Of a DNA stretch of 7,116 bases, positions 1 through 6,396 are shown piece after piece. Origin of the DNA: Bacteroidota bacterium (GTDB lineage: Bacteria; Bacteroidota; Bacteroidia; Chitinophagales; Saprospiraceae); the NCBI GenBank assembly GCA_008501835.1, contig QQUB01000368.1, forward strand, positions 1 to 7,116, read 5' to 3'. The notes beneath the pieces were generated by a model. That model searched no databases and had not been told where the DNA came from. It saw nothing but the letters and a program-made list of their open reading frames with translations. A program made the position numbers and the translations under genes. The stretch's first letter is position 1. The number at the start of each line of letters is the position of its first letter.

Positions 1-485
1 AGATCACTTTGGTTGTCTATACTGACATCCCCGGCGAAAATGACAAAAACACCAATGTAGGTCAAAACCAGTGCAACATATTGGGACTTTAAAATAGGTG
101 TCTTAAAAATCACAGCTCCCATGATCAATGTAATGGACGGATATGCAAAAAGAATCAACCTTTCCATACTGGCAGTAATATATTCCAATCCCCAAAAATC
201 AAATAAGCTGGCCAGATAATATCCGAGTATTCCTGTACCCGCGACCATTAAATAATCCTTCCGGGTAAGTCTGTATGCTGCCAATCGATTTGTAAAAAAG
301 GCTATTAAGGCATAAAACGGCAAGGCAAAAACCATTCTGAGGGTCAGCAGATTTAAGGCGTCAATACCATGCCTGTAGGCAAGTTTGACCAACACTGCCT
401 TACTGGAAAAGGCAATGGCACCAATCATTACCAATACCAACCCCATCACATGTTCATTCTTACGAAATGGCGTTTCTTTTGCCAT
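1..485 (-). CDS. EamA/DMT-family permease, N-terminal part (runs off left edge)
   Basis: Partial gene on the minus strand starting at an ATG (485-483) and open for 161 codons to the window edge with no stop. The product is an inner-membrane protein of the drug/metabolite transporter (EamA) superfamily, whose members export or import small metabolites; the substrate cannot be told from sequence. After a short basic N-terminus (MAKETPFRKNEHV), five hydrophobic segments are visible at about residues 14-34, 46-64, 79-98, 107-126 and 134-151. This fits the first EamA repeat of a protein that usually has about 280-300 residues and ten helices. The S-S-K-A-V-L-V-K-L stretch near residue 27 and the G-x-E-Y-I-T-A-S-x-E-R-L stretch near 99-110 are typical of the family. 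A GAAAGG stretch lies about 6 bases upstream of the ATG and could serve as ribosome binding site. The gene diverges from the riboswitch-controlled receptor, so it is not itself under the riboswitch. Confidence 0.88.
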   Translation of the reverse strand, partial: MAKETPFRKNEHVMGLVLVMIGAIAFSSKAVLVKLAYRHGIDALNLLTLRMVFALPFYALIAFFTNRLAAYRLTRKDYLMVAGTGILGYYLASLFDFWGLEYITASMERLILFAYPSITLIMGAVIFKTPILKSQYVALVLTYIGVFVIFAGDVSIDNQSD

Positions 486-507
486 GATTACCTTTCAAAT
501 TAGGACA

Positions 508-536
508 ATTGTGTAAAAAGTTTTGCGTACCTTTGC
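508..536 (+). promoter_or_regulatory. Bacteroidota-type promoter for the riboswitch/receptor transcript
   Basis: TACCTTTG at 528-535 matches the Bacteroidota -7 consensus TAnnTTTG, followed by C as is common. A TTG at 509-511 lies 16 bases upstream, in the place of the -33 element. The predicted start of transcription (about 540-545) coincides with the first base of the TPP aptamer at about 541, which independently supports the call. The site also sits about 25-50 bases upstream of the divergent EamA start codon. Confidence 0.6.
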
Positions 537-540
537 GCGG

Positions 541-730
541 CTCATTGGGGTGCCAAAATTCAAGTTTCGAAAACTTAAAAACTTGAGCCTTGGCTGAGAT
601 TATACCCTTTGTCTGAAAACAGGTTCTGCCCAAAAACGATCGGCAAAGCTAAGCGTTTTTTCCGGGACCTCCGCCAAAAAATCCTTTTCAGACAGGAACC
701 TGCCCGGGTAATGCCGGGAAGGGAAATAAT
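541..730 (+). ncRNA. TPP (thiamine pyrophosphate) riboswitch, THI element, with a large extra stem-loop
   Basis: Cis-acting leader RNA that binds thiamine pyrophosphate and represses the downstream gene. The conserved blocks are present in order. GGGGTGCC (547-554) forms the P2/P3 5' strands. The CTGAGA core lies at 594-599 and the P2 3' strand ACCC at 604-607. The P4 strand GAACCTG is at 696-702, the P5 hairpin CCCGG/CCGGG (703-707 with 714-718) has the typical GUAAUG loop (708-713), and AAGGGAA closes the core at 719-725. P3 pairs GCCAA (552-556) with TTGGC (590-594) and is capped by a perfect 8-bp P3a helix (560-567 with 579-586). P1 is weak (544-546 with 725-727). Between P2 and P4, where the normal joiner is only a few bases, there is an insert of about 85 nt (611-695) closed by a perfect 9-bp helix. 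No U-tract terminator follows, so control of translation is more likely than attenuation. Confidence 0.93.
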
Positions 731-734
731 TTTA

Positions 735-757
735 CATCTTTCAACCCCTGGAAGGTG
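735..757 (+). promoter_or_regulatory. Putative riboswitch expression platform: hairpin over a purine-rich ribosome-binding region
   Basis: CATCTTTC (735-742) can pair with GGAAGGTG (750-757) in an 8-bp stem with two G-U pairs and a 7-base loop. The 3' arm contains the only Shine-Dalgarno-like sequence before the receptor gene and covers the in-frame GTG at 755. A translation-blocking hairpin directly after a TPP aptamer is the usual arrangement of switches that act on initiation. I did not find an obvious anti-sequestering strand, so the role is inferred. Confidence 0.4.
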
Positions 758-778
758 AGGTATTTTAAAAAAACAGTT

Positions 779-3214
779 ATGAAATTTTTCAGATGGAGCG
801 TAGTGCTATGCCTGGGGTTAATGATGGCAGGTACCCTAAGCGCTCAAACAGAATTGAGAGGAACGGTAACGGATCTCAATGAAGAAACCCTCACAGGTGC
901 CAGTATTTACATCGAAGGAACCCGCAGGGGAACCATTTCAGACGAAAACGGAAAGTATTCCTTTGAAGGCTTAATGCCCGGTGAGTACACAGTTGTTTTT
1001 AGCTTTATCGGGCATAAGACGGAAAGAGTGCCCGTAACGGTTGTAGCTAATTCAGCCAGATTTCTTTTAAACATGCGGTTGAAGGAAGAGGCTTATACCC
1101 TTCAATCTCTGGAAGTGCTTGCGGTCCGGGCAGATAATAAAACACCCATGACCAATACCGATATTTCCAAGGAAATTTTTGAGAAGAACAATCTCGGTCA
1201 GGACGTTCCCTATTTGTTGCAATGGACACCCTCAGTAGTAGTGACCTCCGATGCAGGAACAGGAATCGGATATACAGGGATCAGGATCAGGGGGTCTGAT
1301 TCAGAGCGGGTGAACGTAACCATCAATGATATTCCGCTCAACGATGCAGAATCTCAACGAGTTTATTGGGTAGATTTACCTGACTTTGCCACTTCTGCTG
1401 ACAATATTCAGATCCAGCGAGGTGTAGGAACCTCTACCAATGGTGTGGCAGCATTTGGCGGTTCCATCAACATCAAAACCAATGATCTTCAGCAAAACCC
1501 TTATGCAAGTATTGGAACCACCCTTGGTTCATTTAATACTTTCAAACGCAATATCAGGTTTGGCAGCGGAATGCTGAAAGACAAATTTACCTTTGACGGA
1601 AGAATTGCCCGGATCACTTCTGACGGTTATGTGGATCGTGGTTCTGCGGATTTGGATGCCTTTGCATTGTCAGGTGCTTATGTTGGAGAAAACAGTCTCT
1701 TGCGATTCAACATTTTTTCAGGTCACGAGGTTACTTACCAGGCCTGGAATGGTGTTTCTGAAGAGCAGGCTAATGATCCTAAAATGCGGACCTACAATAG
1801 TGCCGGAGAAGATATGCCCGGTGAAAATAATTTTTACGACAATGAAGTGGATGATTATACCCAAACCCACTACCAGTTGCTCTATGATAACCAGCTTAAC
1901 GCCAATCTGAAATTGAAGCTTGGGTTGCACCTCACCAAAGGGAAAGGTTTTTATGAAAATTATAGAGGAGAAGAATCCTTCAGTGATTATAATTTAGATT
2001 CCGGACCAGTACCTGAGGAGATCGAAACTACTGATCTTGTGCGTCGCAAGTGGCTGGACAATAATTTTTATGGCGCCATTTATAACCTGTCATACAGCAA
2101 TAATTCACAGAAATTTCAGGCTACAGTAGGTGGTGCCTACCATATTTATGAAGGGCGTCACTTCGGAGATGTCATCTGGGCAAGATATTCCATCAACGAG
2201 ATGCCTTTCATCTACTACGATAATGATGCTACGAAAAAGGATTTTAATATTTACACCAAATTAAACTTCGTATTGATGCCTGGGCTGAATGCCTATGCGG
2301 ACCTCCAGTTCAGATCGGTTAATTATGAATTCCTGGGTATTGATGATGATCTGAATAATGTTAAGCAGTCAGATGAACTGAGTTTTTTCAATCCCAAGGC
2401 GGGTTTGATTTACCAACTCAACCGCAACAATGAGGTTTATGCTTCTTTTGCTGTGGCCAACAGGGAACCGAACCGTAATGACTATACGGAAAACCCTGTT
2501 TCGCAGCGACCGAATCCGGAACGACTTTACAATACAGAATTAGGGTACAAATGGACTACTAACAAATCGCTGGTAGAGGTTGTACTTTATCATATGAGCT
2601 ATAAGGATCAGCTGGCATTGACAGGACGTTTAAATGATGTTGGCGAATATACCCGCATCAATGTGGATAAAAGTTACCGTGCTGGTATTGAGTTGATCGG
2701 GGGCATGCAATTGCCGGCGGGTTTTGCATTTAATGCAAATGCAACACTGAGTCAGAATAAGGTGGTCGCCTTCACCAATTATGTAGATAACTGGGATACC
2801 TGGGCACAGGAAGCTGTTGATTATGAAGACACTGATCTTCCATTTTCACCAAATTTGATCGCAGGGGCAGAATTGACCTACCAACTTTTTAATGCCAAGA
2901 TGCAGGAAAAACATAATCTCGAACTGGCATTACAATACAAATACGTTGGAAAGCAATTCCTTGATCTGACCTCAGATGACAACTTGTCTCTGGATCCATA
3001 TGGATACGCCAACCTGAGGATCAAGTACGATTTATTCCCAGGTTTTGCAAAAGAAATAAGCCTTACTGTGATGGTGAGGAATCTGTTTGACCAACTATAT
3101 GTATCTAATGGCTGGTCCTATAGCTTCTACTCTGGTGGAGAGCTTGGTTATCTAACGGGATTATACCCGCAGGCCGGCAGGAACTTCCTGGTTGGGGTGA
3201 ATGTGGCGTTTTAA
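779..3214 (+). CDS. TonB-dependent outer-membrane receptor, TPP-riboswitch controlled (predicted thiamine or precursor uptake)
   Basis: Outer-membrane active transporter of 811 residues that would use TonB-ExbBD energy to move its ligand into the periplasm. A signal peptide (residues 1-22, ending LSA before Q) is followed by a carboxypeptidase-regulatory-like beta-sandwich (about 25-100, starting LRGTVTD) common in Bacteroidota receptors. A plug domain follows (about 123-235, with IRIRGSDSERVNVTINDIPL and the GVAAFGGSINI end), then a 22-strand-type barrel ending in a terminal phenylalanine (VGVNVAF), as outer-membrane assembly requires. Length is normal for the family. The TPP riboswitch upstream predicts a thiamine-related ligand; riboswitch-linked receptors of this kind (called Omr1 in comparative studies) are known in Bacteroidota, but the ligand here is inferred. 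I chose the ATG at 779 because it gives a compact signal peptide and follows an A-rich leader. An in-frame GTG at 755 would add eight residues (MRYFKKTV) and cannot be excluded. A terminator follows directly, so the gene is probably monocistronic. Confidence 0.93.
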   Translation: MKFFRWSVVLCLGLMMAGTLSAQTELRGTVTDLNEETLTGASIYIEGTRRGTISDENGKYSFEGLMPGEYTVVFSFIGHKTERVPVTVVANSARFLLNMRLKEEAYTLQSLEVLAVRADNKTPMTNTDISKEIFEKNNLGQDVPYLLQWTPSVVVTSDAGTGIGYTGIRIRGSDSERVNVTINDIPLNDAESQRVYWVDLPDFATSADNIQIQRGVGTSTNGVAAFGGSINIKTNDLQQNPYASIGTTLGSFNTFKRNIRFGSGMLKDKFTFDGRIARITSDGYVDRGSADLDAFALSGAYVGENSLLRFNIFSGHEVTYQAWNGVSEEQANDPKMRTYNSAGEDMPGENNFYDNEVDDYTQTHYQLLYDNQLNANLKLKLGLHLTKGKGFYENYRGEESFSDYNLDSGPVPEEIETTDLVRRKWLDNNFYGAIYNLSYSNNSQKFQATVGGAYHIYEGRHFGDVIWARYSINEMPFIYYDNDATKKDFNIYTKLNFVLMPGLNAYADLQFRSVNYEFLGIDDDLNNVKQSDELSFFNPKAGLIYQLNRNNEVYASFAVANREPNRNDYTENPVSQRPNPERLYNTELGYKWTTNKSLVEVVLYHMSYKDQLALTGRLNDVGEYTRINVDKSYRAGIELIGGMQLPAGFAFNANATLSQNKVVAFTNYVDNWDTWAQEAVDYEDTDLPFSPNLIAGAELTYQLFNAKMQEKHNLELALQYKYVGKQFLDLTSDDNLSLDPYGYANLRIKYDLFPGFAKEISLTVMVRNLFDQLYVSNGWSYSFYSGGELGYLTGLYPQAGRNFLVGVNVAF

Positions 3215-3253
3215 AGCATCGAAAATATTTGAATTATTCTAATTATAGATTTT

Positions 3254-3298
3254 GCATCCCGGGTTTTTCCACTGGAAAGATTCGGGATGTTTCTTTTA
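3254..3298 (+). terminator. Intrinsic terminator of the TonB-dependent receptor gene
   Basis: CATCCCG (3255-3261) pairs with CGGGATG (3283-3289). After a small symmetric internal loop, TTTTTCC (3264-3270) pairs with GGAAAGA (3274-3280) around a 3-base loop. The run TTTCTTTT (3290-3297) follows immediately. It lies about 40 bases after the receptor stop codon. Confidence 0.8.
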
Positions 3299-3300
3299 GG

Positions 3301-3440
3301 GACAGAGATTTCGTACCTATAGGCACGAGGGTTATTCTGGCCGCTTGCTTTTACCGATATGGGGCCCCTACAGGGCCAAAAGGATTCTCGTGTGTGAGGA
3401 GTATGGGATTCTTTTTCATTTCAAAATAAGCAATACTCCC
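3301..3440. repeat. Palindrome-rich intergenic repeat element (probable interspersed repeat)
   Basis: Non-coding stretch with several internal symmetries: a near-perfect palindrome at 3312-3327 (CGTACCTATAGGCACG), a second at 3363-3377 (GGCCC-CTACA-GGGCC), CACGAG (3324-3329) facing CTCGTG (3387-3392), and GGAGTAT (3398-3404) facing ATACTCC (3433-3439). The layout, two palindromic arms around a GGCCGC-containing centre, resembles an intergenic repeat I recall from Bacteroidota genomes, but I cannot verify copy number here. A 66-codon open frame across it (3229-3429) starts inside the upstream terminator and shows no protein-like features, so I do not call a gene. Confidence 0.5.
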
Positions 3441-3443
3441 TAT

Positions 3444-3468
3444 ACCCCGCTGGCGGGGTCGGTTTTTT
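3444..3468 (+). terminator. Second plus-strand intrinsic terminator
   Basis: A 6-bp GC-rich stem (ACCCCG/CGGGGT, loop CTGG, 3444-3459) followed after CGG by six T (3463-3468). It would catch transcription reading through from the receptor gene before it enters the convergent gene. Confidence 0.55.
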
Positions 3469-3491
3469 GAGAAAAAGAAAATCTTTTTCTC

Positions 3492-3534
3492 AAAAAATCG
3501 GGGGTGGATTAGCCCTCAGGAAATAATCCACCCC
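3492..3534 (-). terminator. Intrinsic terminator of the minus-strand cytochrome/copper-oxygenase gene
   Basis: Read on the minus strand, a perfect 11-bp stem (GGGGTGGATTA/TAATCCACCCC; 3534-3524 with 3511-3501, 12-base loop) is followed by CCGA and then a run of six T (3497-3492). It lies about 40 bases past the stop codon of the minus-strand gene. Confidence 0.8.
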
Positions 3535-3576
3535 AAATTTAACGCCAATCCCACCAGCGGGGTACATATTCACTTC

Positions 3577-5223
3577 CTACCTCAAAACTATCTTTCCGCT
3601 TTGTCCCCTGCCCTGCTCATCCTGAATCTGGTAATAATAAATTCCTGCAGGAAGGCCGGAACGTGAAATGGTGTTGACTCCGGCACTTAAGTTATCGAGT
3701 GCCATAACCTGTTTTCCATAAAGATCATACATAAAAAGGTCTGCTCTGTGCACAGATGGCGGCAATTGGATCGAAAATGATTCCTCTGCCGGATTCGGGA
3801 AAACCTGTAAGCCTTCCAGGGTATTTTCCGGGTCAAATACTTCCGTGGTCACTCCTTCCGTGTCGAGCAGGTACATCATGATCATGACCATCATCTCATC
3901 GTTGGAGGTCGGTCCCCACCAGACAGGTGAAGGGCCATCATTGACCCAGGAAGCTTCGTGAATGATGCCGTATTGCGTGTCAAAACTCAACTGCCGCAAG
4001 GGTTCAAAATACCTCATAGGAATGTGCTGATAGTCAAAATACGGGGACACACAACCCGGCACACCATTAGCGCAGGAGGCATCGTAAAGCAGTTCTCCCT
4101 GGGTATTGCCAGGTAGTCTTTCATAGACTTTGTAACCGGTTCCATACTTATGAACATGTCCCATCATTCCCCAAAGGTAGATATCATTGGCTCCATCCAC
4201 CCAAACACTTTGTGTATGAGTCACTTCATTACCGTTGTTGGGAATATAGATATCCGAATTGACAATGAGGGCAGTATGCATTTGTTGAGCGGCTGTTCCG
4301 GCAGGTTTGGTATAAACATTCACGTAGGCTTCAGCTTTATAGGTGTGAGCCGCCGAATAATTAATCGTATGCGTATTCAGATCCAATACCATATCCTGAT
4401 CCCAGATAAATGCAGATCCCTGGGGCAATTGAAGGTCGATAGCCTCCTGAACGGCCGCAACCAGGCTGATCTCCGAATGATCAGCATCAACACGAAAGCC
4501 GTGCGGGATGGGAGCATCTCCATTCCCGGTAAAATTGTAGATGATAAAATGATGTGAAAAAGTTGGGATAATCACTTCAATCCTGTCTACATCAACATTT
4601 TCCGGAAGTCCCAGTTCGTATTTGGTAAAAAACTCCACCTCTCCTGCCGGTTCGATGAAAAAGGGCCCGACCTTAACCTGGAAGCCATCTGCCGGGTCCG
4701 GTGCTTCCGGTGCTCCATCAGGGAAGGCATCCATGCCATTGGTATTGTAATAATCATGAATAAGGTCTTCATCCGCCACCGATCCGTTTTCCGGAGCGCC
4801 GAAAAGCAACCATTGCCTGATGAGTTCTTTTTCTTCAGTGGTAAGTTGCTCCTGCCCTCCATAGGCAGGCATCGGTTGTCCTTCGCCACTGTTTAACATT
4901 ATTCCAGGTTCGAGACCACCGTTAATTTTCCTGAATAAAAAGCTTTTATCGGCCCTTCCGGGGTAAATTAATTTATCTCCACCGGAGGCAGCAGTGCTGT
5001 TTTCCGGGTTAATCATGAAAATTTTATCGTAAACGTCCGCCTTTTTTTGCGACAAGGTTGCTCCTGCCCCTTCCAGGTCAAGAGTACCGGCGGGGTCATT
5101 GTGATTGTGGCATTGAGTACATTTTTGCTGAAAAACCTCATATACCCGATCAAAAGTGGATTGGGCAGAGACTGTAAAAGGAAGGATGATTGCTGTTAAA
5201 GCAAGCGTAAATATCTTTTTCAT
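3577..5223 (-). CDS. Exported cytochrome c / PHM-like copper type II monooxygenase fusion with T9SS sorting domain
   Basis: Secreted protein of 548 residues. A signal peptide (1-20, ending VSA before Q) leads into a small mono-haem cytochrome c domain with CTQCH at 35-39 and a candidate distal ligand M118 in QPMPAYGG. Residues about 185-455 resemble the two-copper core of ascorbate-dependent (PHM/DBH-like) monooxygenases. H224-H225 (SHHFIIYN) and probably H285 (NTHTIN) would bind CuH, while H356 and H358 (GHVHKYG) plus M444 (SNDEMM) would bind CuM. Residues about 470-548 form a T9SS type A sorting domain (VFPNPAEESF, LYGKQV, LPAGIYYYQI, KIVLR end), so the protein is likely moved through the outer membrane and released or anchored outside. 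The family hydroxylates substrates at carbon using O2 and an electron donor; here the haem domain may deliver electrons, which is inference. Substrate is unknown. The gene stands alone, with a terminator after it and a divergent neighbour. The ATG at 5223-5221 gives a clean signal peptide; no Shine-Dalgarno is apparent. Confidence 0.85.
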   Translation of the reverse strand: MKKIFTLALTAIILPFTVSAQSTFDRVYEVFQQKCTQCHNHNDPAGTLDLEGAGATLSQKKADVYDKIFMINPENSTAASGGDKLIYPGRADKSFLFRKINGGLEPGIMLNSGEGQPMPAYGGQEQLTTEEKELIRQWLLFGAPENGSVADEDLIHDYYNTNGMDAFPDGAPEAPDPADGFQVKVGPFFIEPAGEVEFFTKYELGLPENVDVDRIEVIIPTFSHHFIIYNFTGNGDAPIPHGFRVDADHSEISLVAAVQEAIDLQLPQGSAFIWDQDMVLDLNTHTINYSAAHTYKAEAYVNVYTKPAGTAAQQMHTALIVNSDIYIPNNGNEVTHTQSVWVDGANDIYLWGMMGHVHKYGTGYKVYERLPGNTQGELLYDASCANGVPGCVSPYFDYQHIPMRYFEPLRQLSFDTQYGIIHEASWVNDGPSPVWWGPTSNDEMMVMIMMYLLDTEGVTTEVFDPENTLEGLQVFPNPAEESFSIQLPPSVHRADLFMYDLYGKQVMALDNLSAGVNTISRSGLPAGIYYYQIQDEQGRGQSGKIVLR

Positions 5224-5304
5224 AATGGGTGTTTTGTAAATATAGACGTAGTACGCATGAAGTGGGTTGCGTGGAAATAAAATTACTAAGTATTATTTGA
5301 AAAC

Positions 5305-5330
5305 CGGAAATACCCGGGATTTTATTTCCG
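5305..5330. repeat. Dyad in the divergent intergenic region
   Basis: CGGAAAT (5305-5311) and ATTTCCG (5324-5330) form a perfect 7-bp inverted repeat around a 12-base spacer that itself contains the palindrome CCCGGG. It lies between the divergently transcribed copper-oxygenase and 2OG-oxygenase genes, so it could be an operator for either. No regulator is encoded nearby and no convincing promoter is seen for either gene. Confidence 0.35.
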
Positions 5331-5386
5331 ATTCCCCGAAAAAAATCGTAATATTTACCAAAGGAACATCACCAAAAATTGAATAG

Positions 5387-6352
5387 ATGATTAACAACAC
5401 AATAGCTAAGGTCGACTACTTGGATTTCGTTTCAGGAAACCCGGAAAAAAGGGAAAACTTCATTAAAGAATTCGGAGATTCCTTTTCCAGAATGGGCTTT
5501 GCCATCGTAGCAAATCATGGAGTTACAGAGGCCTTGCGAAGCGAATTATTTGAGGTTGCCATTAAATTTTTCGAACTCGATGATGCCTCAAAGCGAAATT
5601 ACGAGGATCTTGGCCTGGCTGGTCAACGGGGATATATCAGTAAAAACAGGGAAAGTGCCAAAGGACAAAAAGTACCCGATCTAAAGGAGTTTTTCCATGT
5701 TGGCCAAACCGTGACAGATGGAGACCCCATCAAAGACACCTATCCTGACAACATCTGGCCCAAAGAGGTCAGTGAATTCGAGGAGGTTTGCCAAAAAGTT
5801 TATCGTACTTTTGAAAATACCGGCCGAAATCTGCTCAAAGCTATTGCGTTATACCTCGACCTGGACGAAGATTATTTCGATGATAAAATTCACAATGGCA
5901 ATAGTGTTTTGCGTCTGTTACATTATTACCCGTTGGAAAATGTGGATGACATTCCCGACGGAGCAGTACGCGCAGCTGCACATGGAGATATCAACCTGAT
6001 CACCCTGCTCATGGGTGCCAATGCTGCCGGTTTGCAGGCCCAAACCCTGGATGGTGAATGGATCGATGTGAACCCGGCTCCCAACGAGATCGTCATTAAT
6101 ATAGGCGATATGCTGGCAAGATTAACGAATGATAAATTGAGATCTACTATCCACCGGGTTGTAAACCCAACGGATAAGGAATTGTTAAAAAAACCTCGTT
6201 ATTCAACACCATTTTTCCTGCATCCACGTGCTGATATGGACCTCACGAGTCTTTCAAGTTGTATTAATTCTGCAAGACCCAAAAGGTATGAAGATGCCAC
6301 TGCCGGAGAATTCCTGGATGAAAGACTCAGAGAACTGGGGCTTAAGCAATAA
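5387..6352 (+). CDS. 2-oxoglutarate/Fe(II)-dependent oxygenase, isopenicillin N synthase-like family
   Basis: Soluble cytoplasmic enzyme of 321 residues, the usual length of the family. The N-terminal non-haem dioxygenase domain (about 8-120) has the GFAIVANHG signature at 37-45. The C-terminal 2OG-Fe(II) oxygenase jelly roll (about 170-280) has the iron ligands H199 and D201 (AAHGD) and H256 (STIHRVV), and the R271-x-S273 pair (RYS) that binds the 2-oxoglutarate carboxylate. All residues needed for activity are therefore present. Such enzymes couple 2-oxoglutarate decarboxylation to hydroxylation, desaturation or ring closure. Bacterial members of this group are mostly uncharacterised, and automatic labels such as flavonol synthase or isopenicillin N synthase should not be taken literally. 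The R-x-S pair argues for 2-oxoglutarate use. The start ATG follows an A-rich leader without Shine-Dalgarno. No biosynthetic neighbours in the window suggest a substrate. Confidence 0.9.
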   Translation: MINNTIAKVDYLDFVSGNPEKRENFIKEFGDSFSRMGFAIVANHGVTEALRSELFEVAIKFFELDDASKRNYEDLGLAGQRGYISKNRESAKGQKVPDLKEFFHVGQTVTDGDPIKDTYPDNIWPKEVSEFEEVCQKVYRTFENTGRNLLKAIALYLDLDEDYFDDKIHNGNSVLRLLHYYPLENVDDIPDGAVRAAAHGDINLITLLMGANAAGLQAQTLDGEWIDVNPAPNEIVINIGDMLARLTNDKLRSTIHRVVNPTDKELLKKPRYSTPFFLHPRADMDLTSLSSCINSARPKRYEDATAGEFLDERLRELGLKQ

Positions 6353-6396
6353 ACAAAAAATTGTTAAAAACCTTCATTGTATAGTTTTTGCTATTA

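Larger units (their letters stand above)
3443..3564. repeat. Nested inverted-repeat block between convergent genes
   Basis: An outer 11-bp inverted repeat (TACCCCGCTGG at 3443-3453, CCAGCGGGGTA at 3554-3564) encloses two perfect hairpins. The first is a 15-bp stem (3463-3477 with 3483-3497; arm TTTTTTGAGAAAAAG, loop AAAAT). The second is an 11-bp stem (3501-3511 with 3524-3534; arm GGGGTGGATTA). The left outer arm also folds locally as ACCCCG-CTGG-CGGGGT (3444-3459). No coding potential is visible. The block could be a bidirectional termination region or a small palindromic repeat element. Confidence 0.75.

Noticed and set aside
731..754. Transcription terminator as the riboswitch output
   Set aside because: The hairpin at 735-757 is not followed by a T-run; it reads on into the coding region, so control of translation is the better reading.
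3229..3429. 66-codon plus-strand open frame after the receptor gene
   Set aside because: It spans the terminator hairpin and the palindromic repeat, lacks a plausible leader and has a composition unlike protein; treated as non-coding.
4150..4557. 135-codon plus-strand open frame
   Set aside because: Lies wholly antisense to the well-supported cytochrome/copper-oxygenase gene and shows no domain; a frame shadow.
5236..5244. TATATTTAC on the minus strand as -7 element of the copper-oxygenase gene
   Set aside because: One mismatch to the consensus, and no TTG/TTTG at the required distance upstream; too weak to annotate.
5247..5255. CGTA-G-TACG palindrome upstream of the copper-oxygenase gene
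   Set aside because: Only four bases per arm; expected by chance in a spacer of this size.
6361..6390. Possible promoter TTG-N18-TAGTTTTTG just after the oxygenase stop codon
   Set aside because: The -7 element has an extra base against TAnnTTTG, and the transcript would at once meet the 6397-6424 hairpin; a better-placed candidate lies at 6465-6493.
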